Assembly (NCBI GenBank): GCA_031278175.1
Contig: JAITLB010000185.1
Coordinates: 1 to 42,954, forward strand
DNA: 42,954 nucleotides
DNA from: Christensenellaceae bacterium
GTDB taxonomy: Bacteria > Bacillota > Clostridia > Christensenellales > DTU072
Reading direction: 5' to 3'
Made by a program: the position numbers and the translations under genes. Numbering within the stretch: the first letter of the stretch is position 1; the number at the start of each line of letters is the position of its first letter. The notes beneath the pieces were generated by a model. It saw nothing but the letters and a program-made list of their open reading frames with translations, had not been told where the DNA came from and ran no database searches. Shown here piece by piece: positions 8,033 through 16,248 of the stretch.

Positions 8033-9472
8033 ATGAAAATGCGCACTCGTTTTGCACCAAGCCCAACTGGCTTTATGCACATAGGAAATTTAAGAACAGC
8101 ACTATATGCTTATTTGTTCGCAAAATCAAATAATGGTGATTTCTTAATCCGAATCGAAGATACCGACCGCGAACGCTTTGTTCCTGGCGCAATTGAAAAA
8201 ATATATTCAACTCTTGATGCCTGTGGCATTGTTGAAGATGAGAGTCCACGCAAGCCTGGCGCATGTGGACCATACGTACAAAGCGAACGCAAAGAAATTT
8301 ATTTAAATTACGCGAAAAAGCTTGTTGAGTTAGGCGGTGCTTATTTGTGCTTTTGCGGGAAAAAAGCTGCTCCAAATAACGACACGGCAGAGAACATACA
8401 AAAATATGATAAACATTGTGCATCGCTCTCTCAATCCGAAATCGAAGCAAACCTGGCAAAAGGTCAGCCATATGTTATACGCCAAAATATACCCTTAAGC
8501 GGTAAAACGACTTATCACGATATGGTGTTTGGTGATATCGTTGTTGATTGCGCCGATCTAGAAGATAACATACTCATAAAGTCAGATGGTATGCCTACAT
8601 ACAACTTTGCTAATGTTATTGATGATCATCTAATGGGGATAACACATGTAATACGTGGAACTGAATATCTTAGTTCTACACCGAAATACAATTTGTTATA
8701 CGAAAGTTTTGGCTGGAAAAAACCACAATACATGCACTTAACACCTATCATGAAAGATGAGCGACACAAACTCAGCAAACGCGATGGGGATGCCAATTTT
8801 GAAGATTTTACGTCAAAAGGGTATTTGCCTAGTGCAATAATTAATTATATAGCGCTATTAGGATGGAGCCCAAAAGAAAATATTGAGAAGATGACTATGT
8901 CTGAATTGATTGAGTTGTTTTCTGTTGATGGTCTTACAAAATCTGCTAGCATCTTTGATGAAACTAAAATGAAATGGCTAAATGGTCAATACATACGCGA
9001 ATTGTCAATTGAAGATTTTTTGAAATTATCTTCGCCGTTTTTTGATAAATCGCAGTACGGCAAATCATACGATCGCATCAAACTAGCGACTGTTCTTCAT
9101 CAACGCGTTGACATATTTGACGAAATAGAAGAAAAAATAGCACTAATCGAGAACTTTAATATTTATAATATCGAATTGTTTGAACGCCAAAAATTAAAAG
9201 CGACGAGGGAAACTGCTAAGATTGCCCTAAATTCCGTTATATTAGCTTTCTCCGAGCTTGAAGCATTTGATGAGACAGTAATTAGAGATACACTAGCCTC
9301 TATCACCGAACAAACCGCACTCAAAAAAGGGCAAGTTCTATGGGCAGTGCGTGTTGCCCTCACTGGCAAAGAATCTACACCAGGTGGTGCGGTTGAAACA
9401 GCAGATATTCTCGGCAAAAGCGAAAGCCTTAGACGTTTAAAATTCAGCTTAGAACTTTTAAATTCTAATTAG
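8033..9472 (+). CDS. gltX: Glutamyl-tRNA synthetase
   Basis: This class I aminoacyl-tRNA synthetase charges tRNA-Glu (and, in species using the transamidation route, tRNA-Gln). The 479-residue protein has the first signature PSPTGFMHIGNLRTAL (HIGH motif as HIGN, residues 16-19). The second signature is HKLSKRDGD (KLSKR at 246-250). The Rossmann catalytic domain and the C-terminal anticodon-binding helical domain are full length. The start is fixed by AAAGGAG at 8018-8024, nine bases before ATG 8033. The long upstream in-frame extension is not part of the protein. Confidence 0.95.
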   Translation: MKMRTRFAPSPTGFMHIGNLRTALYAYLFAKSNNGDFLIRIEDTDRERFVPGAIEKIYSTLDACGIVEDESPRKPGACGPYVQSERKEIYLNYAKKLVELGGAYLCFCGKKAAPNNDTAENIQKYDKHCASLSQSEIEANLAKGQPYVIRQNIPLSGKTTYHDMVFGDIVVDCADLEDNILIKSDGMPTYNFANVIDDHLMGITHVIRGTEYLSSTPKYNLLYESFGWKKPQYMHLTPIMKDERHKLSKRDGDANFEDFTSKGYLPSAIINYIALLGWSPKENIEKMTMSELIELFSVDGLTKSASIFDETKMKWLNGQYIRELSIEDFLKLSSPFFDKSQYGKSYDRIKLATVLHQRVDIFDEIEEKIALIENFNIYNIELFERQKLKATRETAKIALNSVILAFSELEAFDETVIRDTLASITEQTALKKGQVLWAVRVALTGKESTPGGAVETADILGKSESLRRLKFSLELLNSN

Positions 9473-9572
9473 TTGGTTACATTTGCCCTGGTTGCTTTGC
9501 AATTTGAAAAATGAAAATTGCGGCAGATGCATTTCAATCCTGATACCACCAGCATGGCAATTTCCGATCTGA

Positions 9573-9578
9573 TATAAA
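9573..9578 (+). promoter_or_regulatory. Extended -10 element, candidate small-RNA promoter
   Basis: TATAAA preceded by TG at the extended-minus-10 position (TGATATAAA). No good -35 is visible at 16-18 bases. Transcription would begin near 9585, shortly before two large hairpins and a terminator-like hairpin. Confidence 0.3.
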
Positions 9579-9584
9579 TCTTGT

Positions 9585-9761
9585 AAGTTGCTGTGTCTAT
9601 CTATGACACCTCTAAAGTATACACTGCAAAAATAAAGCAGTGAAAACTTGGAGGTATTTATTTGGGCTTTGCTAGTTCGAGAATTAGTTGGTCACTTACT
9701 TCTCGCCTAAGCCAAATAACGCATCAGTAGTGCATTATACTGCAATTTAATGCTATTTTTG
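9585..9761 (+). ncRNA. Candidate small structured RNA between gltX and a P-loop gene
   Basis: Two consecutive extended stem-loops follow an extended -10. The first has ACCTC (9608-9612)/GAGGT (9651-9655), AAGT/ACTT, and CACTGC (9622-9627)/GCAGTG (9637-9642). The second has ATTTGG-CTT (9660-9669, one bulged G)/AAGCCAAAT (9709-9717) and CGAGAA (9678-9683)/TTCTCG (9700-9705). A third hairpin, GCATTA (9732-9737)/TAATGC (9748-9753), is followed by TATTTTTG and looks like a terminator. The 3' arm of hairpin one contains GGAGG, seven bases before TTG 9662, which opens a 22-codon frame. A sequestered ribosome site is therefore an alternative reading. Confidence 0.35.
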
Positions 9762-9802
9762 AATTTCACATAATTTATATGACTTTAAAATCCAACTTAC
9801 TA

Positions 9803-9830
9803 TTGTATTTTTTGAAAAATGTGTTAAAAT
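9803..9830 (+). promoter_or_regulatory. Possible promoter of the small P-loop gene
   Basis: TTGTAT (9803-9808), a 16-base spacer and TAAAAT (9825-9830). The predicted start is about 40 bases before the ATG at 9879. Both boxes deviate from consensus. Confidence 0.35.
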
Positions 9831-9878
9831 ATTATCTAGGGTTATAAATGCGACCTAATCAAGAACAATGAGGTTTCA

Positions 9879-10289
9879 ATGATTAAAATTATTTATGGTT
9901 CAAAAGGGTCTGGAAAGACTAAACTTATAATCGATGGAGCAAATGCTAATGTCGAGAATGACTGCGTAGGCGATGTTGTCTTCATTACTGACACATCGCG
10001 TTACATACATGATCTTAAATATCAAATTCGCTTTACCAACACAAAAGAAGCAAATATTACAACTGAAGATGGATTAATCGGTTTTATATCAGGAATGATG
10101 GAAGCTAATTATGACATAAGATACATCTATATTGATGGGGCGGCGCGCATGATTGGAAAATCTCTTTCAGAAATGGAGAATTTTTTCAAGCGCATAGAGA
10201 AATTATCTAAAAAATCAGAAAGTGACTTCACTTTTACAATATCAGCGGATCTAGATGACATTCCTGAATTCATAAAGTGCTATATATAA
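9879..10289 (+). CDS. Small P-loop ATP-binding protein of the clostridial conserved type
   Basis: This 136-residue protein opens with a Walker A motif GSKGSGKT (residues 7-14). It has a hydrophobic strand ending IYIDGA around residues 87-92 that can serve as Walker B, and ends with TISADLDDIPEFIKCYI. Proteins of this shape are widespread in Clostridia, often mislabelled as PilT-like, and their role is unknown to me. ATGAGGT precedes the ATG as a ribosome site. It is monocistronic here, between two large hairpin-bearing spacers. Confidence 0.7.
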   Translation: MIKIIYGSKGSGKTKLIIDGANANVENDCVGDVVFITDTSRYIHDLKYQIRFTNTKEANITTEDGLIGFISGMMEANYDIRYIYIDGAARMIGKSLSEMENFFKRIEKLSKKSESDFTFTISADLDDIPEFIKCYI

Positions 10290-11036
10290 AAATACACTAA
10301 ATTAATCTAATCGCTTTTTGCAATTCGGTATATGACATGCCCATTTGTGCAAATTAGATTGATTACGTACGCGCACACAACGCTCACTATTGTATTACCA
10401 AACCATGGCCGTACAATAGTGTGTTAGTGCGCATAAGTCTTAAAATGGTCATAATTTTATGCTGAGCAACAATTGTTTTTATTTTTAATTGACACACTCT
10501 AAATCAAAATGCATATTTTGATCTATATTGCATTATAAACGCTTAACTACTGTGCTACTTTAATGTATAATATTAGTGACATCAATTTTAGATTTTGCGC
10601 TACCTACCAAGCTTTACACTTAATTTGCGATACGTTGCTTATTCTTTAAGTCTAGCAAAGGTAATATAGCGATTGTTTAAAGTCGTTTTTGTTGCAACTA
10701 TCTACTCACACTTTGGCAAACATCAACGTGAAACTATAACTAATGGTGAATGTTTGAGAGCATACTAAAAAACACTTAATGCAGTGCGTGTGTTAAAATC
10801 CAAGTATTGATAACAAAGTAGCATGGTTTATTCAAACTGGATAAACTAGCACTGTTGTTTCTGTAAATTAGTTGTTAGCTTAACACTTTTTATCAAGAGT
10901 GATGTTAATATTGTGCCAGTTTAAAGCAAAGTAACCCTTACAAAATTCGATTTTGTTGGTAGTCAGTTTTATAGTCTAATAATTCTATATCATCTTGCAG
11001 TTGCTTCAGCTAACACTTTAGTGCAAAAAAAACAAG
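10290..11036. other. 803-base spacer upstream of thrC
   Basis: No coding frame of interest and no T-box or known riboswitch is seen. The stretch holds a long hairpin at 10371-10432 (separate entry). It also has a hairpin GTTTATTC (10826-10833)/GGATAAAC (10839-10846, one G-T pair) and a perfect 7-bp hairpin ACAAAAT-TCG-ATTTTGT at 10940-10956. Confidence 0.4.
10371..10432. other. 62-base extended hairpin
   Basis: GCGCAC (10371-10376) pairs with GTGCGC (10427-10432) and CACTATTGTA (10385-10394) pairs with TACAATAGTG (10412-10421). Three further pairs, AAC/GTT, are possible in the internal loop. The 17-base apical loop contains CCATGG. There is no T-run, so it is not an ordinary terminator. It begins 82 bases after the small P-loop gene and could be a 3' processing signal, a small RNA or a remnant of a miniature element. 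Confidence 0.45.
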
Positions 11037-11065
11037 TTGTTGTATGCGGATCTGATCCGTATAAA
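11037..11065 (+). promoter_or_regulatory. thrC promoter with a palindromic operator in the spacer
   Basis: TTGTTG (11037-11042), a 17-base spacer and TATAAA (11060-11065). The spacer ends in the 13-base palindrome CGGATC-T-GATCCG (11047-11059), directly abutting the -10 box. A repressor bound there would block polymerase. The predicted transcript start is about 11072, giving a leader of roughly 20 bases. Confidence 0.5.
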
Positions 11066-11092
11066 TCTATATCCTTGTGAAGGCGGTATCTA

Positions 11093-12598
11093 ATGGAATA
11101 TATAAGTACGAGAGGCGAAAAAATTCTGTCCTCTGGCGCAGCCATCTTAAAAGGACTAGCATCTGACGGTGGATTATACGTTCCCGTTTCATTCCCTCAA
11201 ATCGATGCTTTAGAAATCGAAAAGATGTGTGAGCTTGATTATGCTGAGAGAGCATCTCTCATATTATCAAAATTTTTAACCGACTTTGATATTTTTGATC
11301 TTAAGGAAATGTGCGCAAAAGCCTACGCTAAATTTGAAAACGCTGACGCTGCGCCGATTGTAAAAGTTGACGATGACGCTTTTCTAATGGAGTTGTGGCA
11401 CGGCCCAACCTCTGCGTTTAAGGACGTGGCATTAACTTTATTGCCATATTTATTGACATATGCACGACAAAGTGAAGGCACGAACAAAAAAACACTCATA
11501 CTCGTTGCTACAAGTGGTGATACAGGAAAGGCCGCTCTTGAAGGATTTGCGGATGTTCCCGATACTGAAATTATTGTATTTTATCCTTCTGACGGGGTAT
11601 CTGAAATGCAAAAGTTGCAGATGCAGACAACTGTCGGTAAAAATGTAAATGTTATAGGTATAAATGGCAATTTCGATGATGCACAAACCGCTGTAAAGCA
11701 AATCTTCAAAGATCCAGCAACGGTCGAACAAATTGAGTCTCTAGGTTATTCTTTAAGTTCTGCTAATTCGATCAATTGGGGACGCTTGGCACCACAAATT
11801 GCTTACTATTTTTCTGCGTATGTCGATCTCGTCTCAAGCAATGAAATTAAAAACGGTACACCTATAAACTTTGTAGTGCCAGTCGGTAATTTTGGAAATG
11901 TGTTAGCAGCTTACTACGCAAAAAAAATGGGGTTGCCTGTTAATAAATTGCTAATAGCCAGCAATTCAAACAACATACTTACTGATTTCTTCAAGACTGG
12001 GATATATGACACAAACCGCAAATTTTTTAAGACAATATCGCCATCCATGGATATTTTGATAAGTAGCAACCTTGAACGTTTGCTTTTTGAAATATCTAAC
12101 CGCGATCCATCAAATATAACTAAACTTATGTCTGAATTCGACATGTATGGCTTATATGAAGTCCCTGTAAATATTATCGATGAAGAGGCTGGTGAATTTA
12201 TCGCATATTGGAGCGATGAAGATGAAACTAGTGAAGCACTATATAATTTCTACGATATGTTTGAATATTTGTTAGATCCACATACGGCAGTAGCAGTAGC
12301 TGCATATTTTAATTATATCGCAGAAGAAGATGATCCTACTAAGACAGTCATAGTGTCTACAGCAAATCCGTACAAATTCCCACAAGACGTGCTTAACATT
12401 CTAACACGTCGATACGAAAAGGATGCCTTTAAAGCTATACGCAAGCTAGAACTTGCCACTGGCATCCCAGCACCCGACACTATCGCCGAATTGTCTGATT
12501 TGTCTGTAATACATACCGATGTTATAAATAAAAGCGAAGTTAAGAATAAAGTTTTATCTATATTGCATAATATTAACAACGCAAAGGAATCAAATTAA
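11093..12598 (+). CDS. thrC: Threonine synthase
   Basis: This PLP enzyme converts O-phospho-L-homoserine to threonine. The 501-residue length fits the longer threonine synthase class. It begins with the characteristic YISTRGEKILSSGAAILKGL, and has the PLP-lysine motif LWHGPTSAFKD (K110). The phosphate-binding loop ATSGDTGKAALEGF follows, and NWGRLAPQIAYYF is conserved downstream. AAGGCGGT precedes the ATG. The trpS start lies two bases after the stop, so the two are surely cotranscribed. No other threonine-pathway gene is nearby. Confidence 0.95.
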   Translation: MEYISTRGEKILSSGAAILKGLASDGGLYVPVSFPQIDALEIEKMCELDYAERASLILSKFLTDFDIFDLKEMCAKAYAKFENADAAPIVKVDDDAFLMELWHGPTSAFKDVALTLLPYLLTYARQSEGTNKKTLILVATSGDTGKAALEGFADVPDTEIIVFYPSDGVSEMQKLQMQTTVGKNVNVIGINGNFDDAQTAVKQIFKDPATVEQIESLGYSLSSANSINWGRLAPQIAYYFSAYVDLVSSNEIKNGTPINFVVPVGNFGNVLAAYYAKKMGLPVNKLLIASNSNNILTDFFKTGIYDTNRKFFKTISPSMDILISSNLERLLFEISNRDPSNITKLMSEFDMYGLYEVPVNIIDEEAGEFIAYWSDEDETSEALYNFYDMFEYLLDPHTAVAVAAYFNYIAEEDDPTKTVIVSTANPYKFPQDVLNILTRRYEKDAFKAIRKLELATGIPAPDTIAELSDLSVIHTDVINKSEVKNKVLSILHNINNAKESN

Positions 12599-12600
12599 AT

Positions 12601-13632
12601 ATGGTAGTTGATAAAAAAATCCTGTATAGTGGAATACAACCAACGGGGATAATGACCATAGGGAACTATATTGGTGCAGTATCTAACTGGGCGAAAATGC
12701 AAGACGAGTATAACTGTATCTTTGGGCTAGCCGATCTTCATGCCATAACAGTACGACAAGATCCTATAGAATATAGAAAACGTGCAACATCCTTTTTTGC
12801 GCAAATTTTAGCATGTGGTCTTAATGTCGAAAAATCTATTGTCTATTTTCAATCTCACGTCCATCAACATACCGAACTACAGTGGATACTGAACTGCTAT
12901 GCCTACGTAGGCGAGATGCAGCGCATGACGCAGTTTAAAGACAAATCAGCTAAACATGAAGAAAATATCAACATGGGGTTGCTGGATTATCCAGTTCTAA
13001 TGGCTGCCGATATACTGCTTTATCGAGCCGATTTGGTGCCAGTTGGCATTGATCAAAAGCAACATATAGAAATCACTCGCGACATTGCATGTCGCTTTAA
13101 CAGCATTTACGGTGATACTTTTACTGTGCCCGATGGATATTTCCCAACGCTAGGAGCTAAAATCAACGGCTTGCAAACACCAACGGCTAAAATGGGAAAG
13201 TCTGATGCCGATCCTGATAATGCAGTTTCTATAATCGATGAACCTGATGTCATTATGCGCAAATTCAGAAAAGCTGTAACTGATTGCGACCGCAAAGTAA
13301 AGTTTGATCTTAGCGAAAAGCCAGGGATAAGCAATCTTTTGACTATTATGAGTGCGCTAACAGGTACACCTATTTGTGAGCTTGAAAACGATTTTGCTAA
13401 TGCTGATTACAAAACTTTCAAAGAGGCAGTCGGTTCTGTCGTTGTAGAAAGCTTTAAACCAGTGCGAGAAAATTATGCTCGCTATATATCTGACAAATCA
13501 CACCTGCAGCAAATTGCATCACTTGGTGCTGAACGCGCGTCTTACGAAGCCGAAAAAACCTTAACAAAAGTTAAGCGGCGCATTGGGTTAGTAGACAAAG
13601 CACGCAGAACTATTGTCGCTGTGGAGAAATAG
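12601..13632 (+). CDS. trpS: Tryptophanyl-tRNA synthetase
   Basis: This class I synthetase charges tRNA-Trp. It has 343 residues, close to the family norm. The first signature is GIQPTGIMTIGNYIGAV, with TIGN (residues 19-22) as the HIGH motif. The second is KMGKSDAD (197-204, KMSKS motif). GIDQKQHIEITRDIA, which forms part of the substrate pocket, is conserved. The ribosome site AAAGGAA lies inside the end of thrC. The gene is the second in the thrC-trpS-DUF5685-J-like-membrane protein operon. Confidence 0.96.
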   Translation: MVVDKKILYSGIQPTGIMTIGNYIGAVSNWAKMQDEYNCIFGLADLHAITVRQDPIEYRKRATSFFAQILACGLNVEKSIVYFQSHVHQHTELQWILNCYAYVGEMQRMTQFKDKSAKHEENINMGLLDYPVLMAADILLYRADLVPVGIDQKQHIEITRDIACRFNSIYGDTFTVPDGYFPTLGAKINGLQTPTAKMGKSDADPDNAVSIIDEPDVIMRKFRKAVTDCDRKVKFDLSEKPGISNLLTIMSALTGTPICELENDFANADYKTFKEAVGSVVVESFKPVRENYARYISDKSHLQQIASLGAERASYEAEKTLTKVKRRIGLVDKARRTIVAVEK

Positions 13633-13635
13633 TCG

Positions 13636-14505
13636 ATGTTTGGATATGTAAAAGCAGACAAACCTAATATGCTTATTAAGGATCATACTGAATATCGTGC
13701 ATATTATTGTGGACTCTGCAAAACTCTAGGCCGTCGCTATTCGCAACTAACAAGAATAAGCATAAATTATGATATTACGTTTTTAACATTACTTGCGCAT
13801 AACTATCGTAAGATAGAAACCAAATTTTCAGAAGGCAGATGCATTATACATATGCTCAGCAGAAAGTTTCTAATTGCAGATAATGATCTAGCTCAAGAAA
13901 TCGTAGCCGATTTAAATATTATCCTAGGTTATCATAAAGCATTGGATGATGTACTAGACGGAGGAAACGTAGCACACCGCGCTGTTCTAGCTTTCTTAAA
14001 ACGAAAATACAAAAAGGCCGCTGCAAAATTCCCCGATGTTGCACAATCTACAGCAAAGCATTATGAACAATTGAGATGCTTAGAAAAATCAGGCGAAACT
14101 TCACTAGATAAACTATCAGATCCCTTTGCTAAAATGCTCACTGAAATCTGTATTGTTGCTACGGGCAAAACAGATGATTTTCTTGAAGAATTATGTTATA
14201 ATTTAGGCAAGTGGATTTATATTATCGATGCTTATGATGATTTAATGAGTGACTACGAAAACAATAAATTTAATCCGCTTAATCCTATGCATCTCGAAAT
14301 TTCGGACGAGTTAGCAAATACTATATACGAAACTGCAAAGTTTAATTTGCTCCTAGCTGTCAAAAATATACGCGATGCATATGACGCAATGGATATTTCC
14401 ATTTCCGAAGGCCCACTCTCCAACGTAATATATTGCGGATTGCGAGCCAAAACTAACGCTGTTTTAGAAAAAAGAGGTACTAAATGCCATCGAACCCTTT
14501 TATGA
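13636..14505 (+). CDS. DUF5685 family protein
   Basis: The 289-residue protein starts MFGYVKADKPNMLIKDH and has YRAYYCGLCKTLGRRY with a CxxC at residues 25-28, both hallmarks of DUF5685. The rest is helical with Asp-rich patches (KALDDVLD, DAYDDLMSDYENN) that resemble prenyl-synthase-type metal sites, a comparison I make by eye only. The function is unknown. GGAGA near the trpS stop is its ribosome site. Its last 22 bases overlap the J-like gene, and that pairing is common for this family, suggesting a shared task. Confidence 0.8.
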   Translation: MFGYVKADKPNMLIKDHTEYRAYYCGLCKTLGRRYSQLTRISINYDITFLTLLAHNYRKIETKFSEGRCIIHMLSRKFLIADNDLAQEIVADLNIILGYHKALDDVLDGGNVAHRAVLAFLKRKYKKAAAKFPDVAQSTAKHYEQLRCLEKSGETSLDKLSDPFAKMLTEICIVATGKTDDFLEELCYNLGKWIYIIDAYDDLMSDYENNKFNPLNPMHLEISDELANTIYETAKFNLLLAVKNIRDAYDAMDISISEGPLSNVIYCGLRAKTNAVLEKRGTKCHRTLL

Positions 14506-15134
14506 TTTTAGGTGTATCATCAAGTGCAACTGAGGAAGAACTCAGAGATGCATACATGCAACGTAGATCGTTGTATATTAACAATCGCTTTGCTCCTGGA
14601 GATGATGGAGCGTTTGCGTGCGAAAAACTTGATGAGATTGAAGAAGCATATCGCGAAGCACTACGCATCGTCCAAATTAGATCGGGATCGCCCGGAGCAG
14701 ACTTTGGCAATGACATTTATGCTCATATTGAAGAAAAAATTAAACGTGGCGATATTGACGAAGCGCAACGCGATCTAGACGCTATCCTTGACCGCACAGC
14801 TAAATGGCACTTCATTCAGTCAATGATATACTTCAAAAAGAAATGGTATACAGATTCGCTTAAGCAACTAGAAACAGCAATTGGTTTTGACCCAACCAAT
14901 GAAAAGTATCGTACAGCATACGACAATTTGCGTGCTAGACTTGGAGTAAAACAAGCAGACGCTGAACCTAATACCAGCAATAGCTTTTATGCGCGAACTG
15001 ATGAAAAGCGCACCTATAAAAACACAAGCGCTGACAACGATGCGGCAAGCACCACATGCAGGTGTTGTTCATCACTTCTTTGTGCTGATTGTTGTTGTGA
15101 GTGTTGCGGTGGCGACCTAATCAGATGTTGCTAA
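14484..15134 (+). CDS. J-domain-like protein with cysteine-rich tail
   Basis: Residues 4-60 resemble the J-domain fold (PFMILGVSSSATEEELRDAY, then an EIEEAYREA helix). The HPD tripeptide needed to stimulate Hsp70 is absent, and the matching position reads QRRSLYINN. A TPR-like helical segment follows at about 80-150. The last 26 residues contain 11 cysteines arranged CRCC, CADCCCECC and RCC, likely a metal-binding or oxidation-sensitive tail. AAAAGAGGT within the upstream gene is the ribosome site. Association with DUF5685 suggests a dedicated partner pair, not a general chaperone. This is inference. Confidence 0.7.
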   Translation: MPSNPFMILGVSSSATEEELRDAYMQRRSLYINNRFAPGDDGAFACEKLDEIEEAYREALRIVQIRSGSPGADFGNDIYAHIEEKIKRGDIDEAQRDLDAILDRTAKWHFIQSMIYFKKKWYTDSLKQLETAIGFDPTNEKYRTAYDNLRARLGVKQADAEPNTSNSFYARTDEKRTYKNTSADNDAASTTCRCCSSLLCADCCCECCGGDLIRCC

Positions 15135-15145
15135 TATAATAAATT

Positions 15146-15679
15146 ATGAAAAATGGATCTCCTGCTCTAAAATTGGCAATCGGTGCTTGTGGTGCAGCGA
15201 TATCACTAGCATTTATATTGTTGGGCGCATTGGTGTTTCAAAATATTTCAATGTCTCTTAACATTGCGGCTTCTCTAGGTATGATGTTACCACTAAGTCA
15301 AAAATATTATAGAGAAGCTGTTATAGCCTATGTCAGTGTCGTTATTTTAGGCGCACTTATAGTAGTGTTTAGAATATTGCCTTTTGCTCTAGTTAGTGGC
15401 GGATATACGCTCATTGCTATATTACTTCACGAAAAAAAAGTAAAACCATACATCGTTATTCCTCTAATTGCAGTTTATTCATCTATAGTTTTTTTCATTC
15501 TATACCAAATAACAAAATTAATAATTATAAATCTCGAAGATCTAAATTTCATTACTCTTTCACCCACCGCCTTATATATTATAGCAAATATCATATTTAC
15601 GATTTGCTTTATAGTTTATCACTATGTCGCAATATACCTATACATCAACGTTAAACAGCGACTTAAAATTGGGAAATGA
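15146..15679 (+). CDS. Small polytopic membrane protein, unknown function
   Basis: This is a 177-residue hydrophobic protein with about five membrane segments and a basic C terminus (NVKQRLKIGK). I recognise no family. It starts 12 bases after the J-like gene and is the last gene of the operon. No Shine-Dalgarno is present. TATAAT at 15135-15140 sits five bases before the ATG, but without a -35 box, so translation by re-initiation seems as likely as an internal leaderless start. Confidence 0.65.
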   Translation: MKNGSPALKLAIGACGAAISLAFILLGALVFQNISMSLNIAASLGMMLPLSQKYYREAVIAYVSVVILGALIVVFRILPFALVSGGYTLIAILLHEKKVKPYIVIPLIAVYSSIVFFILYQITKLIIINLEDLNFITLSPTALYIIANIIFTICFIVYHYVAIYLYINVKQRLKIGK

Positions 15680-15937
15680 TTTTCAATTACTATCAATTTT
15701 GCTAAGTCGCTTCTATTTGTATCCACTATAAGCAGTTTTTATCATTTTGACTTAATGCCTCTCATATATCATCCCACATAGTAAAACTTCAAAATTTAAT
15801 CTAGTTCCCAAACGATAAAGTTAGCAAAAATTAGTGCTATTATGTGATAATACAAATGTTGAGTTTTAAGGATATGCCTTCAACACCAACGCAATTGATT
15901 ATAAATTTAGCATTTTTTCAATATCAACATTAGTTTT
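15680..15937. other. Spacer between the thrC operon and the ppdK promoter
   Basis: This is very AT-rich with no gene, and no convincing terminator follows the membrane protein gene. The part from 15938 on belongs to the ppdK promoter and leader and is described separately. Confidence 0.4.
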
Positions 15938-15962
15938 AAGCAATTATACTTTATAATTGCTT
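15938..15962. promoter_or_regulatory. 11-bp perfect inverted repeat at the ppdK promoter
   Basis: AAGCAATTATA-CTT-TATAATTGCTT is a perfect 11-bp inverted repeat with a 3-base centre. Its last two bases are the first two of the -35 box TTGATA. It could be an operator for the promoter or a terminator-like hairpin for upstream transcripts (no T-run follows). Confidence 0.45.
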
Positions 15963-15989
15963 GATATATTTGCTCAAAGATTGTATAAT
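15961..15989 (+). promoter_or_regulatory. ppdK distal promoter
   Basis: TTGATA (15961-15966), a 17-base spacer and consensus TATAAT (15984-15989). The predicted start is about 15996, 253 bases before ppdK. A second TATAAT at 16216-16221 could be a proximal promoter, but its -35 region (16193-16198) is poor and is occupied by half of a dyad. Confidence 0.55.
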
Positions 15990-16004
15990 TAACACATCAA
16001 AAAA

Positions 16005-16154
16005 ATGAAATTATACACGATGGAAAAAACATTTTTCACATTACGAATGATCGGCCAGATCATCAAAGCATTAGAAATAAAGAGAGGGGCAAATTTTAAC
16101 TATCGTATTATGAATTTAACTCTTATCCCATATGCCAAATTAATAAATGTCTAA
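16005..16154 (+). CDS. Candidate leader peptide (49 aa) upstream of ppdK
   Basis: An ATG nine bases after the predicted transcript start opens a 49-codon frame beginning MKLYTMEKTFFTLRMIGQII and ending in a stop at 16152-16154. The stop directly abuts the first arm of the CTCGCG/CGCGAG hairpin. There is no clear ribosome site, so it would be read from a near-leaderless mRNA. It has no runs of a single amino acid that would betray a classical attenuator. It may be a chance frame, but its placement is suggestive. Confidence 0.3.
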   Translation: MKLYTMEKTFFTLRMIGQIIKALEIKRGANFNYRIMNLTLIPYAKLINV

Positions 16155-16206
16155 CTCGCGATTTATGTAATCGTTGTTTCGTTATGCATGTACATAACAA
16201 CGCGAG
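16155..16206 (+). promoter_or_regulatory. Mutually exclusive hairpins or operator before ppdK
   Basis: Structure A pairs CTCGCG (16155-16160) with CGCGAG (16201-16206) and GTTATG (16181-16186) with CATAAC (16193-16198). Structure B pairs CGTTGTT (16172-16178) with AACAACG (16196-16202), or TTATGTA (16163-16169) with TACATAA (16191-16197). The two cannot form together. As DNA, the dyad GTTATG-CATGTA-CATAAC also looks like an 18-bp operator just upstream of a TATAAT at 16216. Either reading implies control of ppdK. Confidence 0.4.
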
Positions 16207-16248
16207 TCCCAGCGATATAATTTCAAAATAACTTTAAAAGGAGTAAAA

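Noticed and set aside
10290..11092. T-box or amino-acid riboswitch before thrC-trpS, and likewise before gltX
   Set aside because: No AGGGTGG-type T-box core or other known aptamer motif was found in either leader.
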